A DNA stretch of 64,000 nt from Streptomyces rapamycinicus NRRL 5491. Lineage in GTDB: Bacteria > Actinomycetota > Actinomycetes > Streptomycetales > Streptomycetaceae. The notes beneath the pieces are model-generated. The model searched no databases and had not been told where the DNA came from. It saw only the letters and a list, made by a program, of their open reading frames with translations. Below, piece after piece: positions 7,976 to 16,500 of this stretch; position 1 is the first letter of the stretch, and every line of letters starts with the position of its first letter. Where the stretch lies: contig NZ_CP085193.1 of the NCBI RefSeq assembly GCF_024298965.1, positions 6,572,001 to 6,636,000 on the forward strand. The letters are read 5' to 3'. The translations under genes were made by a program, and so were the position numbers.

Positions 7976-8587
7976 TCAGCTCAGGGCGGCCTCGCCTGTG
8001 TGGACCGCTCGCAGGGCGCGCTCGACGGTTTCCTGGTTTTCGCCGACCGGGGCAACGTAGTCGAGGACGCCTCGGGCGGCCTCGTCTCCGAGGGTGCGGG
8101 TGATGACCCATGTGCCGAGGTACTGGGAGGCCAGGCAGCCGCCCGCCGTGGCGATGTTGCCCTCGGCGTGGAAGGGGACGTCCAGGACGGTGACGCCGCT
8201 GGCTTCGACGAAGGGGCGGGTCTTGATGTCCGTGCAGGCGGGCATGTTGTCGAGCAGCCCGAGCTCGGCGAGGACCAGTGCGCCGGAGCACTGGGCGCCG
8301 ATCAGCTGGCGTGACGGGTCGAGGGGGAGCCTGGAGATCAGACGGTCGTCGGCGACCACGTCGCGCGTCTTCACGCCGCTGCCGATCAGTACGACGTCGG
8401 CTTCCGTCACGAACTCCATCGGGCGCTGGCCGGTGATCTCGACGCCGTTCATGGAGGTGATGACCGGCGTCGGCGTGGTGATGAACGCCTCCAGGCCGTC
8501 CTTTCGGCACCGGTTGATCAGTGCCGAGGCGATGAAGCTGTCGAGTTCGTTGAATCCATCGAACGTGACCACGGCTACCTGCTGCAT
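7976..8587 (-). CDS. DJ-1/PfpI family protein (glutamine amidotransferase-like)
   Basis: 203 residues, ATG 8587 with GGGAG eight bases upstream. The start MQQVAVVTFDGFNELDSF is typical of PfpI-type class I amidotransferase-like proteins. The nucleophile-elbow Cys is in LIGAQCSGALVLAELGLL, and TAGGCLASQYLGTWVITRTLG resembles the C-terminal signature. Members include isonitrile hydratase-like and chaperone/glyoxalase-like enzymes; the activity here cannot be assigned. It diverges from the GntR gene across ~170 bp containing a palindromic operator, so it may be a target of that regulator. Confidence 0.82.
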   Translation of the reverse strand: MQQVAVVTFDGFNELDSFIASALINRCRKDGLEAFITTPTPVITSMNGVEITGQRPMEFVTEADVVLIGSGVKTRDVVADDRLISRLPLDPSRQLIGAQCSGALVLAELGLLDNMPACTDIKTRPFVEASGVTVLDVPFHAEGNIATAGGCLASQYLGTWVITRTLGDEAARGVLDYVAPVGENQETVERALRAVHTGEAALS

Positions 8588-8692
8588 GGCATCTCCCTCG
8601 ACTACGGCAGGGCGGGTGCTCAGCCTCCCAGGTGTGCTGTGGTCGGGGCGCGGGCCAATTGGTGGGTGGTGGCTCGTCCAGCCCTGGGGCCC

Positions 8693-8716
8693 AGTCCTTA
8701 AGACGTCTTTAGGACT
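8693..8716. promoter_or_regulatory. near-perfect 24-bp palindrome, probable GntR operator
   Basis: AGTCCTTAAGAC / GTCTTTAGGACT: two 12-bp arms with one mismatch, centred 54 bp before the GntR start and 118 bp before the divergent DJ-1 gene. Position and symmetry suit autoregulation by the GntR protein. Confidence 0.75.
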
Positions 8717-8757
8717 TATGCTGAAAGTGTCTGCGCGACCTAGGACGGTGAGCACCC

Positions 8758-9543
8758 ATGGCCAAGTACGAGCAGATCGCGGACGCCCTTCGTCAGAGCA
8801 TCCGCGCAGGTCAGCTCGAACCCGGGGAGCGGCTTCCGGCCGAGGACAAGCTTGCGGCGCGGTATCGGACGAGCGTGCCTACGCTGCAGCGGGCGCTGTC
8901 GGAGCTGGTGGCCGAGGGGCTGATCGACAGGCGGCACGGGGTGGGGACGTTCGTACGGACGCCGCGCCGGCGGGTCGAGCGGAGCAATGAGCGGCATCAG
9001 TGGGAGAAGGACCGGGCCCGCCGGTCCAGGGCGGAGCGGCTGCGGACCGGGTCGACCGAGCACGACACCGGGCTGGAGGTCGGCGACCTCGCGTTTCACG
9101 CCGAGTACCGCGATGCGAAGGCCGACGAGGACCTGGCGTCGGTCTTCGGGGTCGCCGTGGGCACGCGGCTGCTGGAGCGGATCTACCGCACCAACTGCCG
9201 TGAGGAGGACGCGCCGTTCGCGCTCGTGCACTCCTATCTGGTCCACGATGTCGTGGCCGCCAATCCCGACCTGCTCGACGCCGCCCATGAGCCCTGGCCC
9301 GGCGGCACCCAGAATCAGCTCTACACGATCGGCATCGAGCTGGACCGCATAGAGGAGCGGATCACGGCCCGGCCGCCGACGGTGGAGGAGGCGGAGGCGC
9401 TCGGCCTCAAGAAGGGGGTTTCGGTGATCGTTCTCCGGAAGATCTGTACGGACATCGACGATCGGGTCGTCGAGGTCTCCGATGTGACGTTGTGCGGAGA
9501 CCGTACGGAACTCGTCTTCACCACGCCCCTGAAGAGGTGGTGA
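8758..9543 (+). CDS. GntR-family (HutC/UTRA subfamily) transcriptional regulator
   Basis: 261 residues. Residues 1-70 form the winged HTH (YEQIADALRQSIRAGQLEPG, LPAEDKLAARYRTSVPTLQRALSEL, GLIDRRHGVGTFV). From about 100 to 255 there is a UTRA-type effector domain ending in VVEVSDVTLCGDRTELVF. HutC-type regulators bind small metabolites and usually repress their own operon. The stop is two bases before the start codon of a glycosyltransferase gene, so the two form one transcription unit. The 24-bp palindrome at 8693-8716 is the likely binding site. Confidence 0.9.
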   Translation: MAKYEQIADALRQSIRAGQLEPGERLPAEDKLAARYRTSVPTLQRALSELVAEGLIDRRHGVGTFVRTPRRRVERSNERHQWEKDRARRSRAERLRTGSTEHDTGLEVGDLAFHAEYRDAKADEDLASVFGVAVGTRLLERIYRTNCREEDAPFALVHSYLVHDVVAANPDLLDAAHEPWPGGTQNQLYTIGIELDRIEERITARPPTVEEAEALGLKKGVSVIVLRKICTDIDDRVVEVSDVTLCGDRTELVFTTPLKRW

Positions 9544-9545
9544 CC

Positions 9546-10304
9546 ATGCCGAACACCATCACCGTCATCACCGCGGTCCACGCCCCGGGCGCGGCGCATC
9601 TGCCGGACGCCCACAAGTCGTTGCGCGAGCAGGAGCTGCCGGACGGCTGGGACTGGCAGTGGGTGATCCAGGAGGACGGCGAGACCGACGCCGTACGGCC
9701 CTACGTGCCCGACGACGTGCGCGTCAGCTTCGGGCAGGGCCGGGCCGGACGGGCCGCGATGGCGCGCACGATGGGGCTCTCCCGCGCCGAGGGCGCGTAC
9801 ATCAAGGTGCTGGACGCCGACGACATGCTCACCCCCGGCGCCCTCGCCCGCGACCTCCGCGCGCTCACCGATCACCCCGAGCTCGGCTGGGCCACCTCCC
9901 GCGCCCTGGACCTGCTGCCCGACGGTTCCACCGTCGGCTTCGAGGGTGACCCGCCGCAGGGGCCCATCGCACGCGGCGCGGTCCTCGAATTCTGGCGGGC
10001 GAACGACCACCGCGCCCAGGTCCACCCCGCCACCCTCTTCGTACGCCGGGACCTGCTCCTCGCCCTGGGCGGCTGGATGGCCCTGCCCGCCTCCGAGGAC
10101 ACCGGCCTCCTCATGGCCCTCAACGCGGTCAGCCGCGGCTGGTTCACCGCCGAGACCGGTCTGCTCTACCGCAAGTGGCCCGGCCAGGTCACCAGCCAGT
10201 CCGCCCACACCGACGCGGCCGAGCGCGCGGCACGGTTCGCGGTGGTCGAGGCGCGGGCCCGGGTCCTGGCCGCCATGGAGGGCTGGCGCTACGACAGCCG
10301 CTGA
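9546..10304 (+). CDS. family 2-like glycosyltransferase
   Basis: 252 residues from ATG 9546, preceded by GAAGAGG. GT-A features: TITVITAVHAPGAAHLPDAH at the N-terminus, MARTMGLSRAEGAYIKVLDADDML with the DADD metal/sugar-nucleotide motif near residue 90, and YRKWPGQVTSQ toward the end. No membrane segments are visible, so it is predicted cytosolic. Acceptor unknown. It is translationally linked to the GntR gene, a pairing seen repeatedly in Streptomyces. Confidence 0.82.
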   Translation: MPNTITVITAVHAPGAAHLPDAHKSLREQELPDGWDWQWVIQEDGETDAVRPYVPDDVRVSFGQGRAGRAAMARTMGLSRAEGAYIKVLDADDMLTPGALARDLRALTDHPELGWATSRALDLLPDGSTVGFEGDPPQGPIARGAVLEFWRANDHRAQVHPATLFVRRDLLLALGGWMALPASEDTGLLMALNAVSRGWFTAETGLLYRKWPGQVTSQSAHTDAAERAARFAVVEARARVLAAMEGWRYDSR

Positions 10305-10400
10305 AAACCCGCTCGCCGCCACCGATGAGTTTGTGCGGGCTTCCCGGTCTGAGAGGAGGAAGAGCTCACCGACGGCATTCGCATCCCATGGAGGGGCGTC

Positions 10401-11015
10401 ATGAGGAAGATCACCGCCAGCCTGTTCATCGCGCTCGACGGAGTCGTGGAGGCGCCCGACCAGTGGCACTTCCCGTATTTCAACGACGAGATGGGCGCCG
10501 CCGTCGACGCGGGCCTCGGCGCGGCCGACACCCTCCTCATCGGCCGTAAGACCTACGACAGCTTCGCCGGAGCCTGGCCGGACCGCGAGGCGGCGGGCGG
10601 TGAGGACGCCCACTTCGCCAAGAAGCTCGGCGACGCCCGCAAGATCGTCCTGTCCCGCCAGAAACTCAGCTTCACCTGGCGGAACACCGAGCAGCTCAAG
10701 GGCGACTTCGCCGACGCCGTCACCGCGCTGAAGAACGAACCGGGCGGGGACATCGCCCTCAGCGGCTCGGTCTCGGTCGTCCGGCAGCTGATGGCGCACG
10801 GCCTGCTGGACGAGCTGCACCTGCTGGTCCACCCGATCGCCGTCCGCAAGGGCATGCGGCTGTTCGACGAGGCCGAGACCACGATCCCGCTGAAGCTGCT
10901 CTCCTCCGCCACGTTCAGCACCGGTGTGCTGCACCTGGTCTACGCCCCGGCCGAGTCCACCGCCGACGCCACCTACGAGGACGCCAAGACCCACCTGCCC
11001 CAGGACGACCAGTAG
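10401..11015 (+). CDS. dihydrofolate reductase-like / RibD C-terminal domain protein
   Basis: 204 residues. MRKITASLFIALDGVVEAPD, TLLIGRKTYDSF, RKIVLSRQKLSF and GDIALSGSVSVVRQLMAHGLLDELHLLVHPIAV are diagnostic of the DHFR-fold RibD_C family, which binds NADPH. Family members have uncharacterised reductase activity and are abundant in Streptomyces. The start is ATG 10401 with GGAGGGGCGTC upstream. It stands alone and its stop is close to that of the convergent Pro-rich protein gene. Confidence 0.88.
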   Translation: MRKITASLFIALDGVVEAPDQWHFPYFNDEMGAAVDAGLGAADTLLIGRKTYDSFAGAWPDREAAGGEDAHFAKKLGDARKIVLSRQKLSFTWRNTEQLKGDFADAVTALKNEPGGDIALSGSVSVVRQLMAHGLLDELHLLVHPIAVRKGMRLFDEAETTIPLKLLSSATFSTGVLHLVYAPAESTADATYEDAKTHLPQDDQ

Positions 11016-11025
11016 CACGAGTTCC

Positions 11026-12201
11026 TCATGAAGCAGGCGGCTGTTCCTGCGGCTGCTGCGGCTGAGGTTGCTGTGGTTGGGGCTGTTCGGGCTGGGGTTG
11101 CTGCGGTTGCTCGGGTTGGTTCGGAGGCTGCTGCGGCTGCTGGGACGGCGGCTGCTGGGACGGCGGCTGTTCAGAAGGCGGCTGTTCGGATGGCGGCTGT
11201 TCGGATGGCGGCGGGGTCGTCTCATCCGGCGGTGTGGTCGACTCAGGCGGTGTGGTCGACTCAGGTGGGGTAGTCGGCGACGGAGACTCGGTGGTCCCAG
11301 GCGGCGAGGTCGTTTCAGAGGGGGGCTCGGTTGTCGGCGGAGACTCGGTCTCGGTTTCAGACGGGTCCGGGGTCACCTTCGGCGGAGGTGGCAGATCGAT
11401 CACGCCCTGCACTCCACCCATTGCCATGCTTCCGGGGTATTCATTCCGTGACAATACGTTGTCGTCGGAATTTCCCTCGCTGCCATCGCCGACCCCGCGT
11501 ACGAAGACGACACCCTTGTTGATCTGGACCATAGTGATCTGTTTGACGACGGTCGATGACGTATTGACGACAGTGACGGAGTTGGATGAGAAGCTGGACC
11601 ATGTTGGCCCGCTGAACGTCGCCTGGGCGCCTTGCGGTGGTGCGGTCACTTTCACGGGGTTCCCGCAGTTGCACTTCGCGACAGGGGTTCCGCGCTTATC
11701 GATGAAGACCGCGGTCCCGGCCTGGAGGACCAGGCCGTCCCACGTCACCTCGCCACTGCGGAATCCGTAGGAAGTCACATACGTGTCCGAGCGCAGAGTG
11801 ACACTCGACAGTTGACTGACGTAGTTCGGTATGTCAGCCGACCGAATTCCTTGAATCTGACTCCATGCTGCCGCTTTTCTCGGATCGGCCTGCAGTTCGG
11901 TGATCAGTGCCTGTCCATTGCAAGGGGCCTGACCCGGGGTCCCGGCATACAGCCCAGGCGCGTTGCTTTGGAAGGTCCGACCCCCGCTGGAGGGTGACGC
12001 TACGTTTCTCTGGTCAGTTCCCACGGGGCGCGTGAACGCCGGCACAGAAGTCGTCCCGACCGGCTCCCGGCGATATTCAACTGCCTCCGCTTTCCGGGAG
12101 GTATAGATGATCGCGAACACCGCTACGACGATCACGACGACAATGAGTCCGATGATCAGTAGTGTGCGACGCGAGGTGAGGCGCCATGAGTTCGAGCTCA
12201 T
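11026..12201 (-). CDS. membrane-anchored extracellular protein with Pro/Gln/Thr-rich tail (DUF6777-like)
   Basis: 391 residues. The N-terminal signal-anchor is TLLIIGLIVVVIVVAVFAII (residues ~14-33). An extracellular domain (~60-265) has LYAGTPGQAPCNGQALITEL, a TYVTSYGFRSG loop, GTAVFIDKRGTPVAKCNCGNP and paired Cys residues. As far as I recall this matches the Streptomyces DUF6777 family, but I cannot verify it. The last ~125 residues are repeats of PPEST, PSEQP and QPQ, which suit a cell-wall-spanning stalk. Function unknown. Confidence 0.78.
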   Translation of the reverse strand: MSSNSWRLTSRRTLLIIGLIVVVIVVAVFAIIYTSRKAEAVEYRREPVGTTSVPAFTRPVGTDQRNVASPSSGGRTFQSNAPGLYAGTPGQAPCNGQALITELQADPRKAAAWSQIQGIRSADIPNYVSQLSSVTLRSDTYVTSYGFRSGEVTWDGLVLQAGTAVFIDKRGTPVAKCNCGNPVKVTAPPQGAQATFSGPTWSSFSSNSVTVVNTSSTVVKQITMVQINKGVVFVRGVGDGSEGNSDDNVLSRNEYPGSMAMGGVQGVIDLPPPPKVTPDPSETETESPPTTEPPSETTSPPGTTESPSPTTPPESTTPPESTTPPDETTPPPSEQPPSEQPPSEQPPSQQPPSQQPQQPPNQPEQPQQPQPEQPQPQQPQPQQPQEQPPAS

Positions 12202-12336
12202 ATTTCATCCTTCCCTCACCTCTCACTCTGCTCGCGCCATGCGTGCTCTGGTTCCCCTGAGGGGGAGGGGTTCCTCCCCTACTTATGGGTGATTTCAGCA
12301 CACGCTGTCGATGGATGATTGGTTGTTTCAGAGGCG

Positions 12337-13263
12337 CTAGGGCAGCGTCTCCGCGTCGACCCGCGAGAAGACCAGGTCGCTTTCCTCCGTGACCGGGCCT
12401 CGCCAGCGGACCGGAACCTCGGGTGGGTGCCGCAGGGCGTCGGGGTAGCTGGCTGCCGCGTAGTCGTTGGGCAGGCGGTAGACGTGGAAGCCGTGGTCCT
12501 TGAGGGCGGTCAGCAGGTCTTCGACGGAGTCGCCCAGGTCGGACATGCGCTGGGGGGTGACCTCGACGGTCAGTTCGGCGTCGGGGCGCAGTTTGTCGAG
12601 GAGGGGGACGAGGCCGCGGACCACGCTGCCTTCCGCGCCCTCCACGTCGATCTTGATGACCCGGGCGTTGGTGATCTCGTCGTCGGTGAGGAGGTCGGGC
12701 AGGGGCTGGGCCGCGATCTCGAAGGTGGACTCGGCGGGGCCGTCGTAGGGGACGACGCTGTTGGCACCCATGTTGCGGGAGCTGGCGAGGATGAAGGTCA
12801 GCAGTTCGTCGCGGTCGGAGACGGCCGCGTTGAGGGCGCGGATGTTGGTGCGGTCGTTGCGCCGGGCGTGGCGCTGGAGGAGCTGGTGGAACGTCGGTGA
12901 GGCCTCGATCGCCACCACCGTCCCGCCGCGGCCGACGAGGCGGGAGGCGAGGACGCTGTAGTAGCCGATGTTGGCCCCGACGTCCACGAAGACGTCCCCG
13001 GGCTTCAGCCGGCGCTGGAGCCACCGCGTCATATGGGGCTCCCAGACGCCGAAGAGGTAGAGGTACCGCTGGATGAGGTCCTGGGTGTCGACGGCGAAGG
13101 TGGCGCCGAAGCGGGTACGGGCCAGGCGGTGCAGGGGGCGGTCCCGCAGGGCGGCGTTGAGGTGGCGTTCGACCAGGGCCCGCTTTCCGGCGCTCCAGGG
13201 CGCGTGGCGGACGTACTCGCGGCCGAGGTCGAGAGCGGCCTGGTCGACGAGCCTGCGGATCAC
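12337..13263 (-). CDS. FkbM-family SAM-dependent methyltransferase
   Basis: 308 residues from GTG 13263, chosen because CTGGAG precedes it; an upstream start would translate the repeat region as improbable Pro/Arg-rich sequence. The SAM motif I is DVFVDVGANIGYYSVLASRL, followed by VVAIEASPTFHQLLQRHARR, and ARVIKIDVEGAEGSVVRGL is the conserved FkbM block. FkbM enzymes methylate hydroxyl groups of secondary metabolites, sugars or lipids. No biosynthetic cluster surrounds it, so the substrate is unknown. Confidence 0.88.
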   Translation of the reverse strand: MIRRLVDQAALDLGREYVRHAPWSAGKRALVERHLNAALRDRPLHRLARTRFGATFAVDTQDLIQRYLYLFGVWEPHMTRWLQRRLKPGDVFVDVGANIGYYSVLASRLVGRGGTVVAIEASPTFHQLLQRHARRNDRTNIRALNAAVSDRDELLTFILASSRNMGANSVVPYDGPAESTFEIAAQPLPDLLTDDEITNARVIKIDVEGAEGSVVRGLVPLLDKLRPDAELTVEVTPQRMSDLGDSVEDLLTALKDHGFHVYRLPNDYAAASYPDALRHPPEVPVRWRGPVTEESDLVFSRVDAETLP

Positions 13264-13345
13264 GGGGTCTCCAGGTGGGGGAGGTGTCTTCTTGTGTGCG
13301 GCGTGCGGTCTCGTTCGGTGCCGCCGCACTGGTGCCCAGTGTCCC

Positions 13346-13440
13346 CCGGACATGCCCGGACAGGTCCGGCCATGGTCCGGACAGGGTCCAGCCATGGCCC
13401 GGACAGGGGCCGGACGAGGTCCAGCCATGGTCCGGACATG
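13346..13440. repeat. interrupted repeats of CCATGGTCCGGACAGG-type unit upstream of the FkbM gene
   Basis: Related blocks at 13350-13440 contain CCATGGTCCGGACAGG, CCATGGCCCGGACAGG and CCATGGTCCGGACATGG, with TCCAGCCATG joining them. TCCGGA and CCATGG are self-complementary, so hairpins can form. They lie 85-175 bp upstream of the FkbM start, in the 319-bp non-coding gap that separates it from the STAND gene. Confidence 0.7.
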
Positions 13441-13582
13441 GAAGCGCCCGACCGCTGGCGACGGGGGATGCACCAGCGGTCGGGCTGTACCTAAGAGTAA
13501 CGCGGCCGCCGGGATGGGGAAGCCGACTCCTCCCTTGCGGGAGCAGTTGTGACCGCGATCACGCAACGTTCGCGCAACGTCG

Positions 13583-16500
13583 TTACTGACCGCACGGAGG
13601 CGTGTACGAGAGCCGGGAGAGGTATTCGTCCCATTTCTCCGGAGTCAGTACGCCTCGCGTCATCGAGCAGATGCGACGCTCCGCCTCTTCCACGTCCAGG
13701 CTCCACAGCCGGACCGTGTCCGCGCCGCTGGACACCCCGAGCATCCGGCTGTGCGGGCTGAACGACAGGAAGTTGCCGGTCTTGGCGTTGGGGCTCAGCG
13801 ACTGGCCGATGGACGTGGCCTTGGAGGGGACGGTGACGTCCCACAGCCGGACCGCGTTGTCGTTGCCGCCGCTCGCGAGCGTGTCGCCGTCCTGGCTGAA
13901 GGTCAGCGACACGATCGCGTCGGTGTGGCCGGTGAGCGGGGACCGCAGCCGGGTCACCCTGCCGGGGTCGGTGACGTTCCAGAGCCGGACCGTGTTGTCG
14001 TCGCTGCCGCTGGCCAGCGTATGGCCGTCCGGGCTGAAGACGAGCGCGTTGACGGGTCCGAGGTGGCCCGTGACCGGCCCGCCGCGCGGGGTGGCGTGGC
14101 GCGGGTCGGTCACCTTCCACAGCCGGATGGTGTTGTCCGCGCTGCCGCTGGCCAGTGTGCGGCCGTCCGGGGTGAAGACGAGGGTGTTGACGTAGCCCCG
14201 GTGGCCGGTGAGCGGTTTGCCGAGTCGGCGGACATGCGACGGGTCGCTGACGTTCCACAGCTGGATGGTGTTGTCGTTGTACGCGGTCGCCATCATGCGC
14301 CCGTCCGGCGTGAAGGCCAGCGCGCCCGCGAACCGGGTCCGCAGGGGGACGGGCGGCTTGTACGGGACGGGCCGGGTCGGATCGGTGACGTTCCACAGCC
14401 GCACCTGGCGGTCTCCGGTCATCATCGCCAGGGTGTGGCCGTCCGGGGTGAAGGTCAGCTCCCGCACCGAGCCCTCGCCGGGGTCGAACGGCTCGCCCAG
14501 CGGCACCGGCCGGTTGGGATCGTCCACGTTCCACAGCCGGACCTTCTCGTCGCGCCCGGCCGTGGCGAGCACCCGCCCGTCCGGGCGGAACACCCCGATC
14601 CGGCCGACCATGTCCGACGTCGGGATCGACCACAGCCGGACCGTGTTGTCGCCGCTCCCGGTGGCGAGGGTCCGCCCGTCGGGGCTGAAGCCCAGGGCGT
14701 ACATCTCGCCGCTGCTGCCCGCGAGCGGCTCGCCGACCTGTGACGGGTACGCCGGATCGCTGACGTTCCACAGGCTCGCCGTACTGTCCTGGCTGGCGAC
14801 GGCGAGCATGGATCCGTCCGGGCTGAAGGACACCGACCAAATGGGGCCGATGTGGCCGGTGAGCGGCGAGCCCAGCGGCTCCGCGTGACGTGGATCGCCG
14901 ACATCCCACAGCCGGACGGTGTTGTCCGCGCTGCCGCTGGCGAGGGTCCGGCCGTCCGGGCTGAACGCCACGGAGTGGATCAGATCCTTGTGGCCGGTCA
15001 GCACCTCGCCGATCCGTTTCGGCCGGCGCGGATCGGCCATGTTCCACAGCCTGATCGAGGCATCGTCGCCCCCGGCCGCCAGCGTCCGCCCGTCGGGGCT
15101 GAACGCCACGGAGCGCACGGCGGCGGTGGCGCCGGTCAGCGCGCCGATCGCCTTCGGCCGGTCCGGGCGCCGCATGTCCCACAGGCGCACCACGCGATTC
15201 TCCGTGGCGGTGGCCAGCGTGCGCCCGTCCGGGCTGAAGGCGAGCAGATAGATCGTGCCGTCGTGGCGGGAGAGGGGCGCGCCGAGCCGGCGCGGATGGC
15301 GGGGGTCCCGTACGTCCCACAGCCGGATCGTGCCGTCGTCGCCCGCGCTGGCGAGGGTCTTGCCGTCCGGGCTGAATACCGCGCTGCTCACCCAGCTGGT
15401 GTGGCCGGTGAGGGGCTTGCCCAGCGGTTTGGGGCGGGTCCGGTCCTTCACGTCCCACAGCCGTACGGTCCGGTCGTAGCTGGCGGTGGCCAGCAGCTGC
15501 CCGTTCGGGCTGAACGAGGTGAGGTAGACGGCGCCGGTATGGCCGTGCAGCGGCGTGGCCAGCGGCGCGTTCACCACCGACAGCAGCCGGTTTCTGGTGG
15601 CCTCGTCGTGCGGCCGCAAGTCGTGTGCCACCAGGGCGAGCTGGGCGGACAGCGACGGATCCGTGTTCTGGAAGCGATCGGCCTCGGTGACCACCTGCTC
15701 GAACACCGCGTCGTCCCGCTGCTGCCACGCGACCACCGCCGTACCGGCGGCCAGCACCGCCAGCGCGACCAGCGCCGACACCGCGCCACGGCGGAGCCAC
15801 ACCGTACGCCTGCGCAGCCGCACCGAAGCGGCCAGGAACTCCACCGCGCTACGGGTCAGATAGGTGCCGCCGGCGGTCTTCGCCCAGGTGTGGGCCTGTT
15901 CCAGCCGGGAGCCCCGGTAGAGCAGGGACGAGTCGCGGTTCGAGCCCTCCCAGGACCGGCCGTCCTCTTCCAGCCGCTGGCGCACCAGATGGTCGTTGCG
16001 GTCCTCGTCGATCCAGTCGCGCAGCCGGGGCCAGGCGTGGAGCAGCGCCTCATGGGTGATCTCCACGGTCTCGGCGTCGAGCGTCACCAGGCGGGCGCGG
16101 ACCAGCGTTTCGAGCGATTCCTGCGTCTTGCCCGGATCCGTAGACTCCCTCGCCAGCTGGTGCCGGGTCCCCCGTCTGCGGGTGGCCTGGGTGTCCTCGC
16201 CCAGCCGGACCAGCCGGAGGAGCAGCAGCCTCGCGGCGGTGCGCGCCTCGGAGTCGAGGCTGGACCAGGCCCGCTCGGCGGTCGCCGCCACCGCCCCCTG
16301 GATGCCGCCCGCCGCGCGATAACCGGCCAGCGTCAGCCGTCCGCCCTTCCGCCGCTGCCAGGTGGCGAGCAGGGCGTGGGAGAGGAGCGGCAGTACGCCC
16401 GCGTCATGCGTCCCGCGCGGGCCGTCGGCGCTCACCTCCCGGACGATCAGTTCCGCGAGCCCCGGTTCGAGCTCCAGGCCCACCGCCTTGGCCGGGCCGG

